The notes beneath the pieces are model-generated. The model had not been told where the DNA came from. It saw only the letters and a list, made by a program, of their open reading frames with translations, and did not search any database. Source: Halichondria panicea (taxonomy: Eukaryota; Porifera; Demospongiae; Suberitida; Halichondriidae). Taken from it: 64,000 nt of DNA. The position numbers were made by a program, and so were the translations under genes. Positions 35,740 through 47,702 of this stretch are shown here, in pieces (the first letter of the stretch is position 1; the number at the start of each line of letters is the position of its first letter). The DNA is taken from positions 4,519,182 to 4,583,181 of the forward strand of contig NC_087384.1 in assembly GCF_963675165.1 (NCBI RefSeq), read 5' to 3'.

Positions 35740-35843
35740 AGGACAGCCTTAAACTACGTGAGGACCTTGTGTCAGAACAAATACTTCAAGGGTGTGACGT
35801 TCTCTCCCATACCAAAGAGACCGACAGACTGCTGCAGATAAAG
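35740..35843 (+). other. Candidate exon of an unidentified + strand gene (copy a)
   Basis: A 104-nt open segment lies between GATGTGCAG and GTATGCTTG. It encodes DSLKLREDLVSEQILQGCDV then LSHTKETDRLLQIK. The other copy at 48546-48649 has the same length; two of the four differences I see are synonymous and two change residues (D/G, L/F). This conserved open frame with splice-like borders suggests a real exon or a recently dead one. No family recognised. Confidence 0.4.
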
Positions 35844-37630
35844 GTATGCTTGTAGCTTAGTGATTATGCCTCTGTGCGCATGCGCAGGCGAGATATACGG
35901 TAGTGTGTTTGCCGTGCATGTGTCTGTGTGTCTGTATGTAGACTGCTACAGCTGCTCAAGGATAAATGAAGTGCAAGTAAGAGTTTCTATAGGCCTCTAT
36001 AGTCATGTTTTCATTCGTGGTTTGCAAAATAATGCTTCGTTCTCGAGTTATGCCTAGTTTTGCTTGCTTGGAATGCTATTGCAACCTTGTCAGAAGAGTG
36101 CGTAGCAAAACTTGTTCACTGAGTGTTGCTACTCTATTTAGTATAGTTAGCTCTGCACTAGAACGCTAGCTATTGGTAGCTGCAAGAGTGAGAAGAGAGC
36201 TACAAGGCTCTGCTGATACAGTACAGCCATTAATTTTAGACTTGAACTTTTGGCATCGATCGTTTAGTAACAACAATCATGGTTCGATCATTACCGTTTG
36301 CATGCAGCAAAATTAAGTGTCTCTTCGTTGATAGAGTAGCCCTTCTTGCACACATTTCTTGTTTTGCTGACGTAAGCAATGAATTTCACTGATTTGTGAC
36401 ATCTGACCTTCTCGTGACACCACATGGACCATAAATCATCCTGTTGTTACAAAGCTCATGTGATGCCTACCTTGCAACTGCACAATTATTTCTGTCATCA
36501 AACATCATGGAGGGCATGTCAAAGCCATTGACAAGAAGGCGTTTTTTTACACACAAAACATATTAACTTTGCTCTGTTCTTTGCTTCTGTTGTACTGTGC
36601 TGGCTATAACTCAAGGTATCTGTCTATTATAATAATACATCCCTATCAATCAGTTTATCTTAAATATATACGGATGGAGCTGTATAAAAGTTCCAGTCTC
36701 TTGGGTTGGAGCGGCACTATATACAGCTCGAGCCCGAGGGGCGTACATGCATGCAGGAACATGCGGTTATACTGAGTAGGGCTCGAAAATGACTGCATTA
36801 TTAAGCGCATATCCTCTCCACAAAAAGATATAAGCTCTCATATATATAGTTCTCCAGTTCTTAGTTTTCCATGCAGTGTCTTCTCTACTATAAGCTAAGA
36901 CTACACTGATACCAGCTAGTTGTACAGTTCTCTAGTTCTTTGGTACTCCATGCAGTGTACTGCTATATGTACACCAGACAGTATCGTCTATACATGCAGA
37001 AAACGACGCCCTTCCACATCGTATCAGCGACCAAGCGAATACGCACCGTTGTTACCAACCACTTATTTAAACTTACAGCTCTTATAGCACAATACACTAG
37101 CACACATAGTTACAATTACTATGATTACTTCGATCATAAACATGCACGCAGGGACATAATTATACTGTATGCACATTTGTTCAGGGACATAATTATTTTA
37201 TAATTTTGTTACCCTTTACTCTGAGATCAAAGGAAATGCAGTGCCAGTTTCACATATGCACTGTGGTCAGTTCTGTATAATTATGGCATACAGAAAGTTG
37301 ATCTTTGTATGTAAGTTCCCAACACCCACCCAAACACTTAAACCCTAACCCACTTGAAGTTATCTTTTTTATCCTCATTACTCATTATCCCACAACCCGT
37401 GCATGCACCACACCACACCACCACCCCAATTGCGCCAGTTTTATAGCTATAAGCTTTCATTATAAACAGCACTGTATACATTTGTACATGTTACAAGTAC
37501 ATGTATAATTATATGTCCAATCCATGTGTGCATGCAGTGCATGCATATTAATTGTTGATATTTTTGTGTGCATGTAATCACATAAGCATAATTATAGTCT
37601 ACATAATGTGCTACGTGTGTTCTGCTAACA
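35844..37630. other. Spacer between array copies 3 and 4
   Basis: Contains the second copy of the interspersed repeat (about 35980-36285) and otherwise AT-rich DNA without a supported gene. A stretch near 36930-37080 includes a fragment antisense to the array gene 3' end (ACCAAGCGAATACGCACCG near 37030, in reverse orientation). From about 37500 the sequence matches the 3' flanks of other array genes. Confidence 0.5.
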
Positions 37631-37637
37631 GCATTAA

Positions 37638-39302
37638 TTAAGTTGTTGGTGGTAACAACAACGGTGCATATTCGCTTGGGTCACTGATACGATGTGGAAG
37701 GGCTTCGTTATCTGTAGACGATCCTGTCGTGTGTGTAACTCGTCTTTGACAGCAGCAGCTAAAACCACACCGGCTAGTGAGAGCAGATATTATCCATAAA
37801 ATGAGCAATACGATGTACATCATTGGTATGGTCATAATGATAATCACCGCAAAAATCCATTCAGTATTTTTATATGCATCGTGATAAACGAACAAAGCTG
37901 ACAATATCGTAAACACTAAAAAGAGAAAAGCATCGAAATAGTTGTAAAGGTCTTTCTTGTATGGTCGTAGGCCAAGCATAATAGCAGGTGTAATAATGAA
38001 GACCATTTGGTACACAATAAGGTGGTACGTCTGAGCACCAAAGGCTACAAATATTATTCTCAGCAGTAGGTAGACTCCAGCAAACCATCGACAGTCCCTA
38101 GTACCAGGTGTTGTTCCGTTCTTGAAATAGCCCTGTGTGATGTTTGCTAGCTCGTGAATTAGAACACATTTGATTTTGCAGGAAAAGAGACACCTCTGAA
38201 AGAAACGGTTCTGGTAAAATAGCAGAAATACTGTTGGTAGGAATACCATAGTAACAATGACGATTGATGATAGTATAGTGAGTGGAATATTTGTGCCCAT
38301 ATTTAAATTGGTTGCTAAGTAGAGACTGTACGCTACATTTCCGTATTTGTCATATATAGGTACTGTTTTTAAGAGGCTTAAAGAAATCGTGCAAAACCTA
38401 CTATAGGATAGTAAAAAAAAGGTTGCAAATGCATTCACTACAGAGCCTTTTAGTTCCCAGCGTCTCCGAAACCTAGTTAAGCACTTGTGAAATGGCCTCC
38501 AACAAATCACAATTATCTTGCATCCTCTGTCGTGGAGTGAAATGAACAAGTAGACAGCCAAAGTGAAAGCGATTGGATACAGAGCTGCTAGGTACTCCAA
38601 TGCTACGACTGTAAGTGTGCTCATGTGTTCACTGATGCAAAATGAAGGAATTAGAAATGTAAAGATGTCCAAATTGAATAACCCCACAAAATCAGCGGCA
38701 AATTTATAGAGTGAATAGGAGGGAGTATATCCACTTATAGCAAATGGGTCATATCTACACAATACTGTGTTTAGCACCTGAGCCATCAAAACAAAGCTAT
38801 TCAGAACTGGAAAGGCAATATTTATCCGGAACACAATAACAATTACACAGATCAAAGTCAATGATACTGTAAGCCTGACAAAGAAGAGTAACCATCCTAA
38901 AGGTTGTGGCATGCATTCCTTACACTCCTTGTAGTAAGAGAAGACGGCCGGTCCCAGTCCTGGTTGGCAGTCACTACAGAGCAGTCCTGTGCGATTGAGA
39001 GGACCACACATCTCTTCATTAAGCTTTGATACATCAGAGGGTACTGTAACATCATTTAAGTCATAAAGTAGGCCTTTTGTGTTGTATGGGCAGCGTCCAA
39101 GATGCTCTGTGCCATTATTGTGAGTTAAGCAGAAACCCTCCATTATTTTTATCTTCTTTGTCACATTCGAGCACTGCAATATAGTATTGATCTGTTGTCC
39201 ACACTCACACCGGTTTGCTTGGTGTATAAACCATGTTGGGAATTCTTGACTGGACACTAGAACTACCTGTAGTACAATCACAATCACTCCAAGTATCGTC
39301 AT
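37638..39302 (-). CDS. Array copy 4: intact 554-aa multi-pass membrane protein
   Basis: Single exon, ATG at 39302. Residues 1-19 are a signal peptide. Residues 20-131 are a Cys-rich ectodomain with RCECGQQ, MCGPLNRTGLLCSDCQPG and N-glycosylation sites. Hydrophobic segments lie at about 137-160, 166-182, 203-223, 229-255, 287-312, 340-363, 405-446 (two), 453-473 and 482-508. Conserved loops include WRPFHKCLTRFRRRW (about 268-282) and TRDCRWFAGVYLLLR (about 401-415). The tail ends SEYAPLLLPPTT, holding a YxxL and an acidic dileucine-like EYAPLL sorting signal. The layout resembles the membrane domain of large uncharacterised sponge and cnidarian proteins as I recall them; no function is known. 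Oddity: the first ectodomain cysteine of all other readable copies (CPTW) is Phe here (FPTW). Confidence 0.85.
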   Translation of the reverse strand: MTILGVIVIVLQVVLVSSQEFPTWFIHQANRCECGQQINTILQCSNVTKKIKIMEGFCLTHNNGTEHLGRCPYNTKGLLYDLNDVTVPSDVSKLNEEMCGPLNRTGLLCSDCQPGLGPAVFSYYKECKECMPQPLGWLLFFVRLTVSLTLICVIVIVFRINIAFPVLNSFVLMAQVLNTVLCRYDPFAISGYTPSYSLYKFAADFVGLFNLDIFTFLIPSFCISEHMSTLTVVALEYLAALYPIAFTLAVYLFISLHDRGCKIIVICWRPFHKCLTRFRRRWELKGSVVNAFATFFLLSYSRFCTISLSLLKTVPIYDKYGNVAYSLYLATNLNMGTNIPLTILSSIVIVTMVFLPTVFLLFYQNRFFQRCLFSCKIKCVLIHELANITQGYFKNGTTPGTRDCRWFAGVYLLLRIIFVAFGAQTYHLIVYQMVFIITPAIMLGLRPYKKDLYNYFDAFLFLVFTILSALFVYHDAYKNTEWIFAVIIIMTIPMMYIVLLILWIISALTSRCGFSCCCQRRVTHTTGSSTDNEALPHRISDPSEYAPLLLPPTT

Positions 39303-40521
39303 ATTCAAGCTTTTAACTAGGAGAAAGAAAGGCCTACACTCATCAACTAATGTTCTGACAAACTGAAACCTAGACTAGTTATCAAAATTAATGGAGAAAC
39401 AATAATATTGAAAAACCAACACTAAAAGTACCGGTATGCAAGAGCTCGAAGTATATACACTAATTACTGTACGTATTACTAGACTGTTTTCCGAGAATCA
39501 AACATAATTATGTGAACTTTGCAAGCGTTGATCATTTCGCCAAAAAATTCACCAAACCTAAATTTGTGTACTGGTATTTAAGACACACCGTCTTTGCCAG
39601 AACACAATAGTTGTACCTCAAAGGGGTAAAATTTTCTGCTGAATTGACTCATTCGCAAACGTTTTTCACTCGCATAATAGTTATTGGTATAAGTGCATGT
39701 TCATTGAAACTTTTAATATAATTTTTCAACCCACCCCCCTGCAGAGAGTCAGCTTCGACAGCGAACAGCATGACGTTCCTATACTTACAGTCAACGATAC
39801 TTGCATGGTTACAGGTATCCGAACGAGTTTCATAAGAGATGTCTACATGCAGACGGTCAAGACTCCGTCCCTCAAGTCGGACTACAATGAGGGAACGAGA
39901 CCTAGTCAATAGCTGTGGGGGAATGTGATCATGGACCACTTATATACACCATCGCGATGAAGGTGCATATATGTGTGATTGGTGTGGTGTGTAATTATTA
40001 CATGCATATTATATTATTGTTCAACTTTGTCGGTATATATAATAGCTATCTAGCTTTGAGATTGTTAGGCGGAGCTAAGAACACTCACGTAGAGTTGCAT
40101 GGGCACCCCTGCAATGTCTAGTTTGTTTCTGGGAGGGCTATTACATGACCACTATAGATCTACTAGCTCCACACACAAGAGGCCTAGGCACAACTATATA
40201 TACACAGGAGACACAACATCCGCGAGGCACAGGAAGTGTTTGATGCACCACATTCTTTACCTCCAGGTCAAAGTTCATTGTGTGTTACCTGGCATTCACA
40301 ATCACTGAAATTTTTATAGCTGCTAAGAGTCTGATTTGCACAGGTTTAGAATTTTCAGGAGGGATGCCTGGAGTTGCCACTTCAGAATCGTGCGTACGGT
40401 GTAACATAGCATCATGTGTTTGCACAAAGTTTGTATTCAAGAAAAGTTGTAACAACTGAACAGATTCAAACGAGATTCTAACCGCTGACAGGAAACGCAC
40501 TAGCTTCTCCTCTCAATCACA

Positions 40522-40795
40522 TACCGTATAGCGGGTATATTTCGAGGGTATAAATTTTCACGGATGGACCTCTACAAAGGATTTCGCGGATTTTATTTTC
40601 GTGGTCTGAGTTCCAGCCTTTTGGCGCATGCGCACATCAACATGCAGCTGTACCTCCACACCATTAGCCTCGAATCCATAATACTGAACACGCCTACTAT
40701 TTATAAATTTTCGTGGGTATAAATTTTCGCGGTACGGGCTCAATCCGCGAAAACCGCGAACATTTATACCCTTGAAATATACCCGCTATACGGTA
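40522..40795. mobile_element. TACCGTATAG-family TA element with natural empty sites
   Basis: Left end TACCGTATAGCGGGTATATT, right end AATATACCCGCTATACGGTA. The homologous spacers at about 23815 and 29248 read CTCAATCACAT followed by GCTGATGACAG or CTGATGACAG without an insert, confirming insertion at TA. Confidence 0.8.
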
Positions 40796-40900
40796 CATGC
40801 TGATGACAGAAATGTTATGCAGGCCAGGGAGTTTAGTAGCTTTTTCTTCAATTAAACACACAAATATTAATATTGATGTGTGTGTTTCTGTGTATTTCAG

Positions 40901-41013
40901 CTGTAACTGCTCAACGATTGCACAACGAAAACCATTTGAAGTGTGTATTTGAGGATGCATATCACGAGGCGTGGTCCAATAGAGAGGAAAGTTAGCCAGA
41001 ACGAGACCTTAGT
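40901..41013 (+). pseudogene. Nonsense copy of candidate exon (copy c)
   Basis: Same 113-nt segment and borders as 24121-24233, but the codon for Gln in REERQPE has become TAG (GAAAGTTAGCCAGAA). Supports decay of whatever gene this segment belonged to, at least at this locus. Confidence 0.4.
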
Positions 41014-43062
41014 GTGAGTGTCCAAACTTTACACAATGTATATCGGTAAATTTTCGCGATTTTCGCCGATTAAGCATGTACTGCGAACATTTATACCCAC
41101 GAATTTAATATTACACTGCAAAAGGCTGTTTCTTTTCGCTCCTTGTCAATGAACACCATGCACCAACAACACACGGAAAAGCTCGAATAGGACCTAAACA
41201 TAATCTCGCTTCACTTGGACTAAAAGTAGGCAACATTTACCAGGGTACTTGATGAAGTCTGATTGGTCCACTCAGTATAATGACTGTGTCTACATGCATC
41301 ATGTTTATGGTCACCATGATATACCGGGTGCTAACAACGTACACTATATCCCACAATTTTTTTGTGAACTCTTTGTTGTTTGATGCAAACTTTATGAGAA
41401 CCACTAAAAGTTTAAAAAAGATATTATATGCACGGAAAGAAGTGAATCCAAATAGTTAATATAAGTGAAAAAGGGGAGCCAGGATCTGTATAGAGTCAAA
41501 ATTCACAATGACTGCTGCTTCTGGAAGTGTACGTGTACGTGTCAGTTTTGCACCTATTTTTTTCGCTCTTGTAGCTATACTAGCGCTTCAGTACGTGAGA
41601 GACGAACTCATTAGAACTAGCTATAACTAATTGCAACAAGAGAGCGTGGCTATAACTAAAAGCCGCTATATAGAAGCTATAATTATTATACAGTATCTCA
41701 TTTTTAGATTTGGAAGGCATGCAACTGTCCTATCTGTACATGTATATCTCATGTGAATAATATTATGTTAATTGACTTGTGTTCATATTTTGAGGGTTTT
41801 GAATTAACTGGCAATCCCGACCTTCAATCAGTATTGCATGCACTGAATAGTTTTCGTATGCCAAAAAATGTTGTTGGTATATCAGCTATATAATTAATTT
41901 ATGATATGCTATTTTGCATACCAAATGTGTATTCTCTGCCACATATTATTTTAGTGTCATGGTGGGGCTCAGTCATTGTTCACAAGAGGTCAAAGGTCTA
42001 CCTCGCTCCAGCAGACGACTGGTGTGTGCAACTCTCCCTATTATTAGCCATGCACTGTTGAAATAAATTTCTTTCGATACTTAAAGCCAGAATTGGCACC
42101 ACTTGTGTCTATAGGCTTCTATTCATGTTTACTTGGATTTTAATTCGTGGATTTGCAAAGTATTGCTTCGTTCTCGAGTTATCCTAGTTTTGCTTACTTG
42201 GAATGCCATTGCAGCCTTTTCAGAAGAGCACGTAGCCAAACTTGTTTACCGAGTGTTGCTACTCTACTTAGTAGTTATAGCTCTGCACTAGGACGCTAGC
42301 TATTGGTAGCTGCAAGAGTGAGAAGAGAGCTGCAAGGCTCTGCTAATGCAGCCATTAATTTTAGACTTGAACTTTTGGCATCGATCGTTTTTAACAACAA
42401 TCATGGTCGAATGGAGTTTAAGTTTGTTAAACGGAGTTAATGGAGTGGAGCGTATACCTCACATGTATATGGTAAAGCGCATGGGTAATATCACATGGCG
42501 TATAGTATCACATGGCCTCGTGCTTGCTATAAGCTTAACTGTTGCTGGTTAGCTATCCTTCAATTCGATTGTCTCCTCTCCCACCCACCCTTCCCCAATT
42601 CCAGGTAAATCTATGTTCTAAGTGTTATTTTTTATTAATCTCTACTTGTAAAACTCTAGCTACTAGCCAGCAACAAATTCACTGAGTTTAAAAATTGTCT
42701 CTTTACGGCGCTTACTTGCCACCATGCAGTTGAATGTCGTCATTGGAATGCATTTTTAACGACTTCAATCAAGAAATAGCAGCTACGTGAGCTTAACCGC
42801 GTGTCGTACCTCCTTTGATCATGTGTATAAAAGCAGACTTAGCTATTAGTAGCTTTATGTTATGTAGCTTTGGCATCTCCACCGAGGCATCAGCACCTGC
42901 GGTGCTTTCATTATGTCTGCAGTGCATGCATGTTGTTGATATTTTTAAAAGAAATGAAGAAACACTAAGTGTTTACTGATCATAATTGCAACAAGCATAA
43001 TTATTATGTAGTTTACGTTTCTACATGTGCTACGTGTGTTCTGCTAACAGCAGGTAATGTAA

Positions 43063-44723
43063 TCAAGTGGTTGGTGGTAACAACGGTGCGTATTCGCTTG
43101 GGTCACTGATACGATGTGGAAGAGTTTCGTTATTTGGAGACAATCCTGTCGGGTGTGTAACTCGTCTTTGGTAGCAGCAGCTATAACAACCCCGTCTAGT
43201 AAGACCAGATATCAGTAATGAAATGAACAATGCCATGTACAGCATTAGTATACCTATAGCGATACTCGCTAAAAAAATCCATCTAATATTCTTGAATGCC
43301 TCACGATCATTGTATAAAGATGTCCCCATCGCCAACACTAGTAAAAGAAAAGCATCGAAATAGTTGTAACGGTCTTTCTTGTATGGTCGTAGGCCAAGGA
43401 TGATAGCAAGTGTAATAATGAAGACCATTTGGTACACAATAAGGTGGTACGCCTGAGAACCAATGGCTATGAATATTATTCTCAGCAGTAGGTAGACTCC
43501 AGCAAACCATCGACAGTCCCTAGTACCAGGTGTTGTGCCGTTCTTGAAATAGCCCTGTGTGATGTTTGCTAGCTCGTGAATTAGAACACATTTGATTTTG
43601 CAGGAAAAGAGATATCTCTGAAAGAAACGATTCTGGTAAAATAGCAGAAACCCTGCCGGTAGAAGTACCATGGTAACAGTGAGGATTGATGCTAGTATAG
43701 CAAGTGGAATATATGTGCCCACATTGAAATCAGCTGCGAAGAAGAGAGTGTATGTTACATTTCCGTATTTGTCATATAAAGGTACTGGCTTTAAAAGGCT
43801 TAAAGAAATCGAGCAAAACCTGCTATAGGATAGTAAAAAGAAGGTTGCAAATGCATTCACTACAGAGCCTTTTAGTTCCCAGCGTCTCCGAAACCTTGCT
43901 AAGCACTTGTGAAAAGGCCTCCAGCAAATCACAATTATCTTGCATCCTTTGCCGTGGAGTAAAATAAACAAGTAGACAGCCAAAGTGAAAGCGATTGGAT
44001 ATAGAGCTGCTAGGTACTCCATTGCTACTACTGTAAGTGTGCTCATGTGCTCACTGATGCAAATGAAGGAATTAGAAACATAAAGAAGTCCAAATTGAAT
44101 AGCCCCACAAAATCAGCGGCAAATTTATAAATGGAATAAGAGTGGGTATATCCGCTGATATCAAATGAGTAATTTCTACACAATACAGTGTTTAGCACCT
44201 GAGCTATCAAAACAAAGCTATTCAGAACTGGGGAGGCAAAATTTATCCGGAACACAATAACAATAACACAAATCAAAGTCAATGGTACTGTTAGCCTGAC
44301 AAAGAAGAGTAACCATCCTAAAGGCTGTGGCATGCATTCCTTACACTCTTTGTAGTAAGAGAAGACAGCCGGTCCCAGTCCTGGTTGGCAGTTACTACAG
44401 AGCAGCCCTGTGCGATTGAGAGGACCACACATCTCCTCGTCTAGCTTTGATACATCAGAGGGTATGTCCATGAGTTGTGATAGTCGACTATTTGTGTTGT
44501 ATGGGCAGGCTCCAATATGCTCTGTGCCATTGTCGTAAGTTAGGCAGAATCCATCAAATATTTCTGTCTTGTTTGTCACATTCGAGCACTGCAATATAGT
44601 ATTGATCTGTTGTCCACACTCACACCGGTTTGCTTGGTGTATAAACCATGTTGGGCATTCTTGACTGGACACTAGAACTACCTGTAGTACAATCACAATC
44701 ACAATCACTCCAAGTATCGTCAT
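43063..44723 (-). pseudogene. Array copy 5: multi-pass membrane protein, single 1-bp deletion
   Basis: Starts at ATG 44723. The only break is one missing A near 44060 (GATGCAAATGAAGG against GATGCAAAATGAAGG in other copies), in the conserved FCISEHMSTL segment between two membrane helices. Everything else is open to the stop at 43063 (SEYAPLLPPTT). Because the lost base is in a run of A, a sequencing error or a segregating allele is a real alternative to a pseudogene. Confidence 0.7.
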
Positions 44724-45669
44724 ATTCAAGCTTTTAACTAGGAGAAAGAATGGCCTACACTCATCAACTAATGTTCTGACAAACTGAAACCTAGTTATCA
44801 AAATTAATAGTGAAAACAATAATATTAAAAAACCAACACTAAAAGTACCGGTATGCAAGAGCTCGAAGTATATATACTAATTACTGTACTTATTTATAAC
44901 ATCCTAGTATTATACTATAGGATGTTTTCCGAGAATCAAACATAATTATGTGAACTTTGCGAGCGTGATCATTTCACCCAAAAAATTTATCAAACCTAAA
45001 CTGGTATATATTGGTTAAGACACATGATCTTTGCCAGAACACAATAGTCTGACCTCAAAGGGGTCAAATTTTCTACTGAATTGCAAAGATTTTTCGCATA
45101 ATATTTGTATAAGTGCATGTTCATTGAAACTTATATAATATTCAACCTACCCCCTCCCCTGCAGAATCATCCTTGACAGCGAGCAGTGCATGGTATCCAA
45201 ACGAGTTCCACAAGAGATGTATACAGACGATCAAGACTCCGTCCCTCAAGTCGGGCTACAGCGAGGGAACGATACCTATAGTCAATAGCTGTGATGGAGG
45301 GGGGGGGGTGATCATGGACCAATTATATACACCATCGCTGATGAAGGTGCATATATGTGTGATTGGTGTGGTGTGTAATTATTATACATGCATATTATAT
45401 TATTGTTCAGCTTTGTCGGTATATATATATATCTAGCTTTGAGATAGTTGGCGGAGCTAAATCCTGGACACTCACGTAGGGTTACATGGGCACGACTTGG
45501 AGGGCTATCACATGATAACTATAGGATCTACTGCATGCATGGTTCCACAGGCCTATAGGCACACTTTACCTCCAGGTCAAATTGTGTGTTATAGCCATGC
45601 AGCACAAGCATGCACTGAGCTTTTATAGCTGCTAAGAGTCTGATCGCACAGTTTGATTATAGGTTCATG

Positions 45670-45778
45670 TTCAATAGCGCAACACATAAAGTAGTAACTC
45701 CATGGCATCCCTCCTGGAGGAGGGATGGCCTGGAGGAGGGATGCCTGGAGTTACCACTTTATGTGTTGCGCTATTGAA
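45670..45778. repeat. Hairpin, duplicate of 34797-34904
   Basis: TTCAATAGCGCAACACATAA at the left and its complement at the right enclose two facing GGAGGGATG segments. The loop region is slightly longer than in the 34.8-kb copy (GGAGGAGGGATGGCCTGGAG). No protein-coding role is evident. Confidence 0.6.
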
Positions 45779-45920
45779 CTTTGACCTGGAGAATAAGGAA
45801 TGTGCATGGTCAGGTGCATCAAACACTTCCTGGACCTCGCTGATATTGTATCTCCTCAGGGTTCCACATCGTGAACTGGACGCTTTGATCAACCTAAAAA
45901 CTTTATTAGCTGTGTACATG

Positions 45921-46115
45921 TACCGTATAGCGGGTAATTTTCGGGGGACAAAATATTCGTGGTTGAACAGTATTTAGTCATTTCGTGGATATTATTTTCG
46001 TGGTTGCTGCTTGCACTGCAGGTAAAGGTAGGCAAGGTCGTTTCATTCGTGGCCAGGCCTTCAACCACGAAAACCACGAATATTTTGCCCCACAAAAATT
46101 ACTCTCTATACGGTA
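45921..46115. mobile_element. TACCGTATAG-family TA element
   Basis: TACCGTATAGCGGGTAATTT at the left and TCTCTATACGGTA at the right; duplicate of 35085-35270 by the block duplication, with a less eroded right terminus here. Confidence 0.75.
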
Positions 46116-46549
46116 TATCGTGTTTTTACCATTAATATTGTTTTTTTTAAATTGATGATTGACTCATGAAACTATTGCATGTAGATCTAATGGGGAGATT
46201 TTTTTCTGTGTTGTGCGCATGCCACGTTGTGTGGGAAGGGCTTGTTAGCTTATGGGGTAACAATTCAGTAATGGTTGTAAGGGGAATCACCAGAGACTAA
46301 TTATAAGCTGAGACTCAGATCTAGCTACAGACACTCGCATCATTCAAATGTGGTGGGCCGTTTACTTTAAAATTCACATTTTCATTCAGATTACAACTAG
46401 ATTCATTCAAGATGTGCACTTTTCATTCAAGATTAATTGTGATGCATTCATTAAAGATGCACAGTGAATGTCCAATGTCTATAGAGTGGATAGTGAGGAA
46501 CATGATTAATTGAGAGCTAGACTAGCAATCAGATGCTTTTTATATACCC

Positions 46550-47054
46550 AATCAAACTAAAAAAACATTTGCAATGTGAACGTTGCTAGGATTGCCAGGA
46601 AAAGAAAAGCGCGAAAAAGCGAAGAAACAAGAAATTCGGCGAGTGCATAACTCCAATCCGTTACAACTTCATTCACATGTACTGTTTCAATTTTTTGTTC
46701 GTTTTGTGCTTTTCCTGGTCAGTAATTTTTATCATATAATTACAGTGAATTTTTGGCAAGCTATAATTATAATGTTTGTGATGTTTTCCCTTACAGTGTT
46801 GAGCAAACATGCAAGTGTTGGATGTGTGGGTGGATGATTGTGAACTCAGTTATTCGCGGTTCATTTTTACCCAACTTGTATTTTGATTCTAAAATCATTA
46901 TCAACAGTAGGCCACTCGGCTGTACATGTTCATGGCGTTGTAACGGATTGGAGTTATGCACTCGCCGAATTTCTTGTTTCTTCGCTTTTTCGCGCTTTTC
47001 TTTTCCTGGCAATCCTAGCAACGTTCACATTGCAAATGTTTTTTTAGTTTGATT
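46550..47054. mobile_element. Foldback element with about 115-bp near-perfect inverted repeats
   Basis: The left arm, from AATCAAACTAAAAAAACATT through GAAAAGCGCGAAAAAGCG to CTCCAATCCGTTACAAC, is mirrored from GTTGTAACGGATTGGAG to AATGTTTTTTTAGTTTGATT. The short open frames in the two arms read the same protein on opposite strands and are artefacts of the repeat. A target duplication cannot be fixed (both flanks have CCC next to the arm). Confidence 0.75.
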
Positions 47055-47605
47055 CCCTTTCTTTTTCAGTACAGCAGTATTTTTATACTCTTCAATAATG
47101 AAATGTGAAATGCCTAAGAGGAATGTCAAGAAGCAAGAGAAGTTCAAGAAGAGAAGAGAAGACAGGCCATGCAGACTGGAATATAATTATGAACACATAA
47201 TTCTTATTACAGTGTTCATTTATCTATGTATGTTAAATACTAGAGTGTATACTTCAAAGTGCAAAAGCATGGAGGCCTATGGTAGATCTAGCCAGTAGCA
47301 TACCTGAGTTGAGAATGGAGAGAAGTTGGAGAAAAGGACTAGGGACTGTTTGTGTACCGATCGATGTCACAGCCGGTTAACCAGCCACGCCCATCTCATA
47401 AGTTGCCATGTGCGTTGCTGTGTCAGTCATTTAAAGATGGCGGAATTGCGTAGGTAAGAAAAGCGGAGCCTGAGAGGTCATCTGCCTCTTGGAAGCGGAC
47501 GCAATTCTGAGAAAAACGCCCATGGTCCGGGTTCTAGTCGACTAGAGGCTGTATCTAGAATCTTCTGAACATGTCTGTACAAGGAGGAAATGCTTTCCAA
47601 GAATG

Positions 47606-47652
47606 TTACTTACTTACTTACTTACTTACTTACTAACTTACTAACTTACTTA
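47606..47652. repeat. (TTAC)n microsatellite
   Basis: About eleven units of TTAC/TAAC between GAATG and TAGTCAG; a likely length-variable locus. Confidence 0.9.
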
Positions 47653-47702
47653 GTCAGTCCATAGATAATAGAGACCATGAGTTATGCATGGTCAAGCATG
47701 GA

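Larger units (their letters stand above)
39430..42095. repeat. Duplicated spacer block upstream of array copy 4
   Basis: Third copy of the spacer seen at 22590 and 28150, with its own TA element at 40522-40795. The candidate exon here (40901-41013) has an in-frame TAG, so at least this copy cannot code through. No gene supported. Confidence 0.65.
41300..46500. repeat. Segmental duplication of about 30.0-35.7 kb
   Basis: Spacer, array gene, hairpin, TA element and downstream sequence follow in the same order and orientation as in 30.0-35.7 kb with very high similarity. Shared derived features are the VIVIVIV signal-peptide insertion, the hairpin and the TA element next to it. Together with the matching upstream spacers (28150 and 39430), the duplicated unit spans two genes and about 11 kb. 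The second copy lacks roughly 650 bp corresponding to about 31305-31960. Confidence 0.7.

Noticed and set aside
46583..47021. Two identical short proteins on opposite strands
   Set aside because: They are the two arms of one inverted repeat, not genes.
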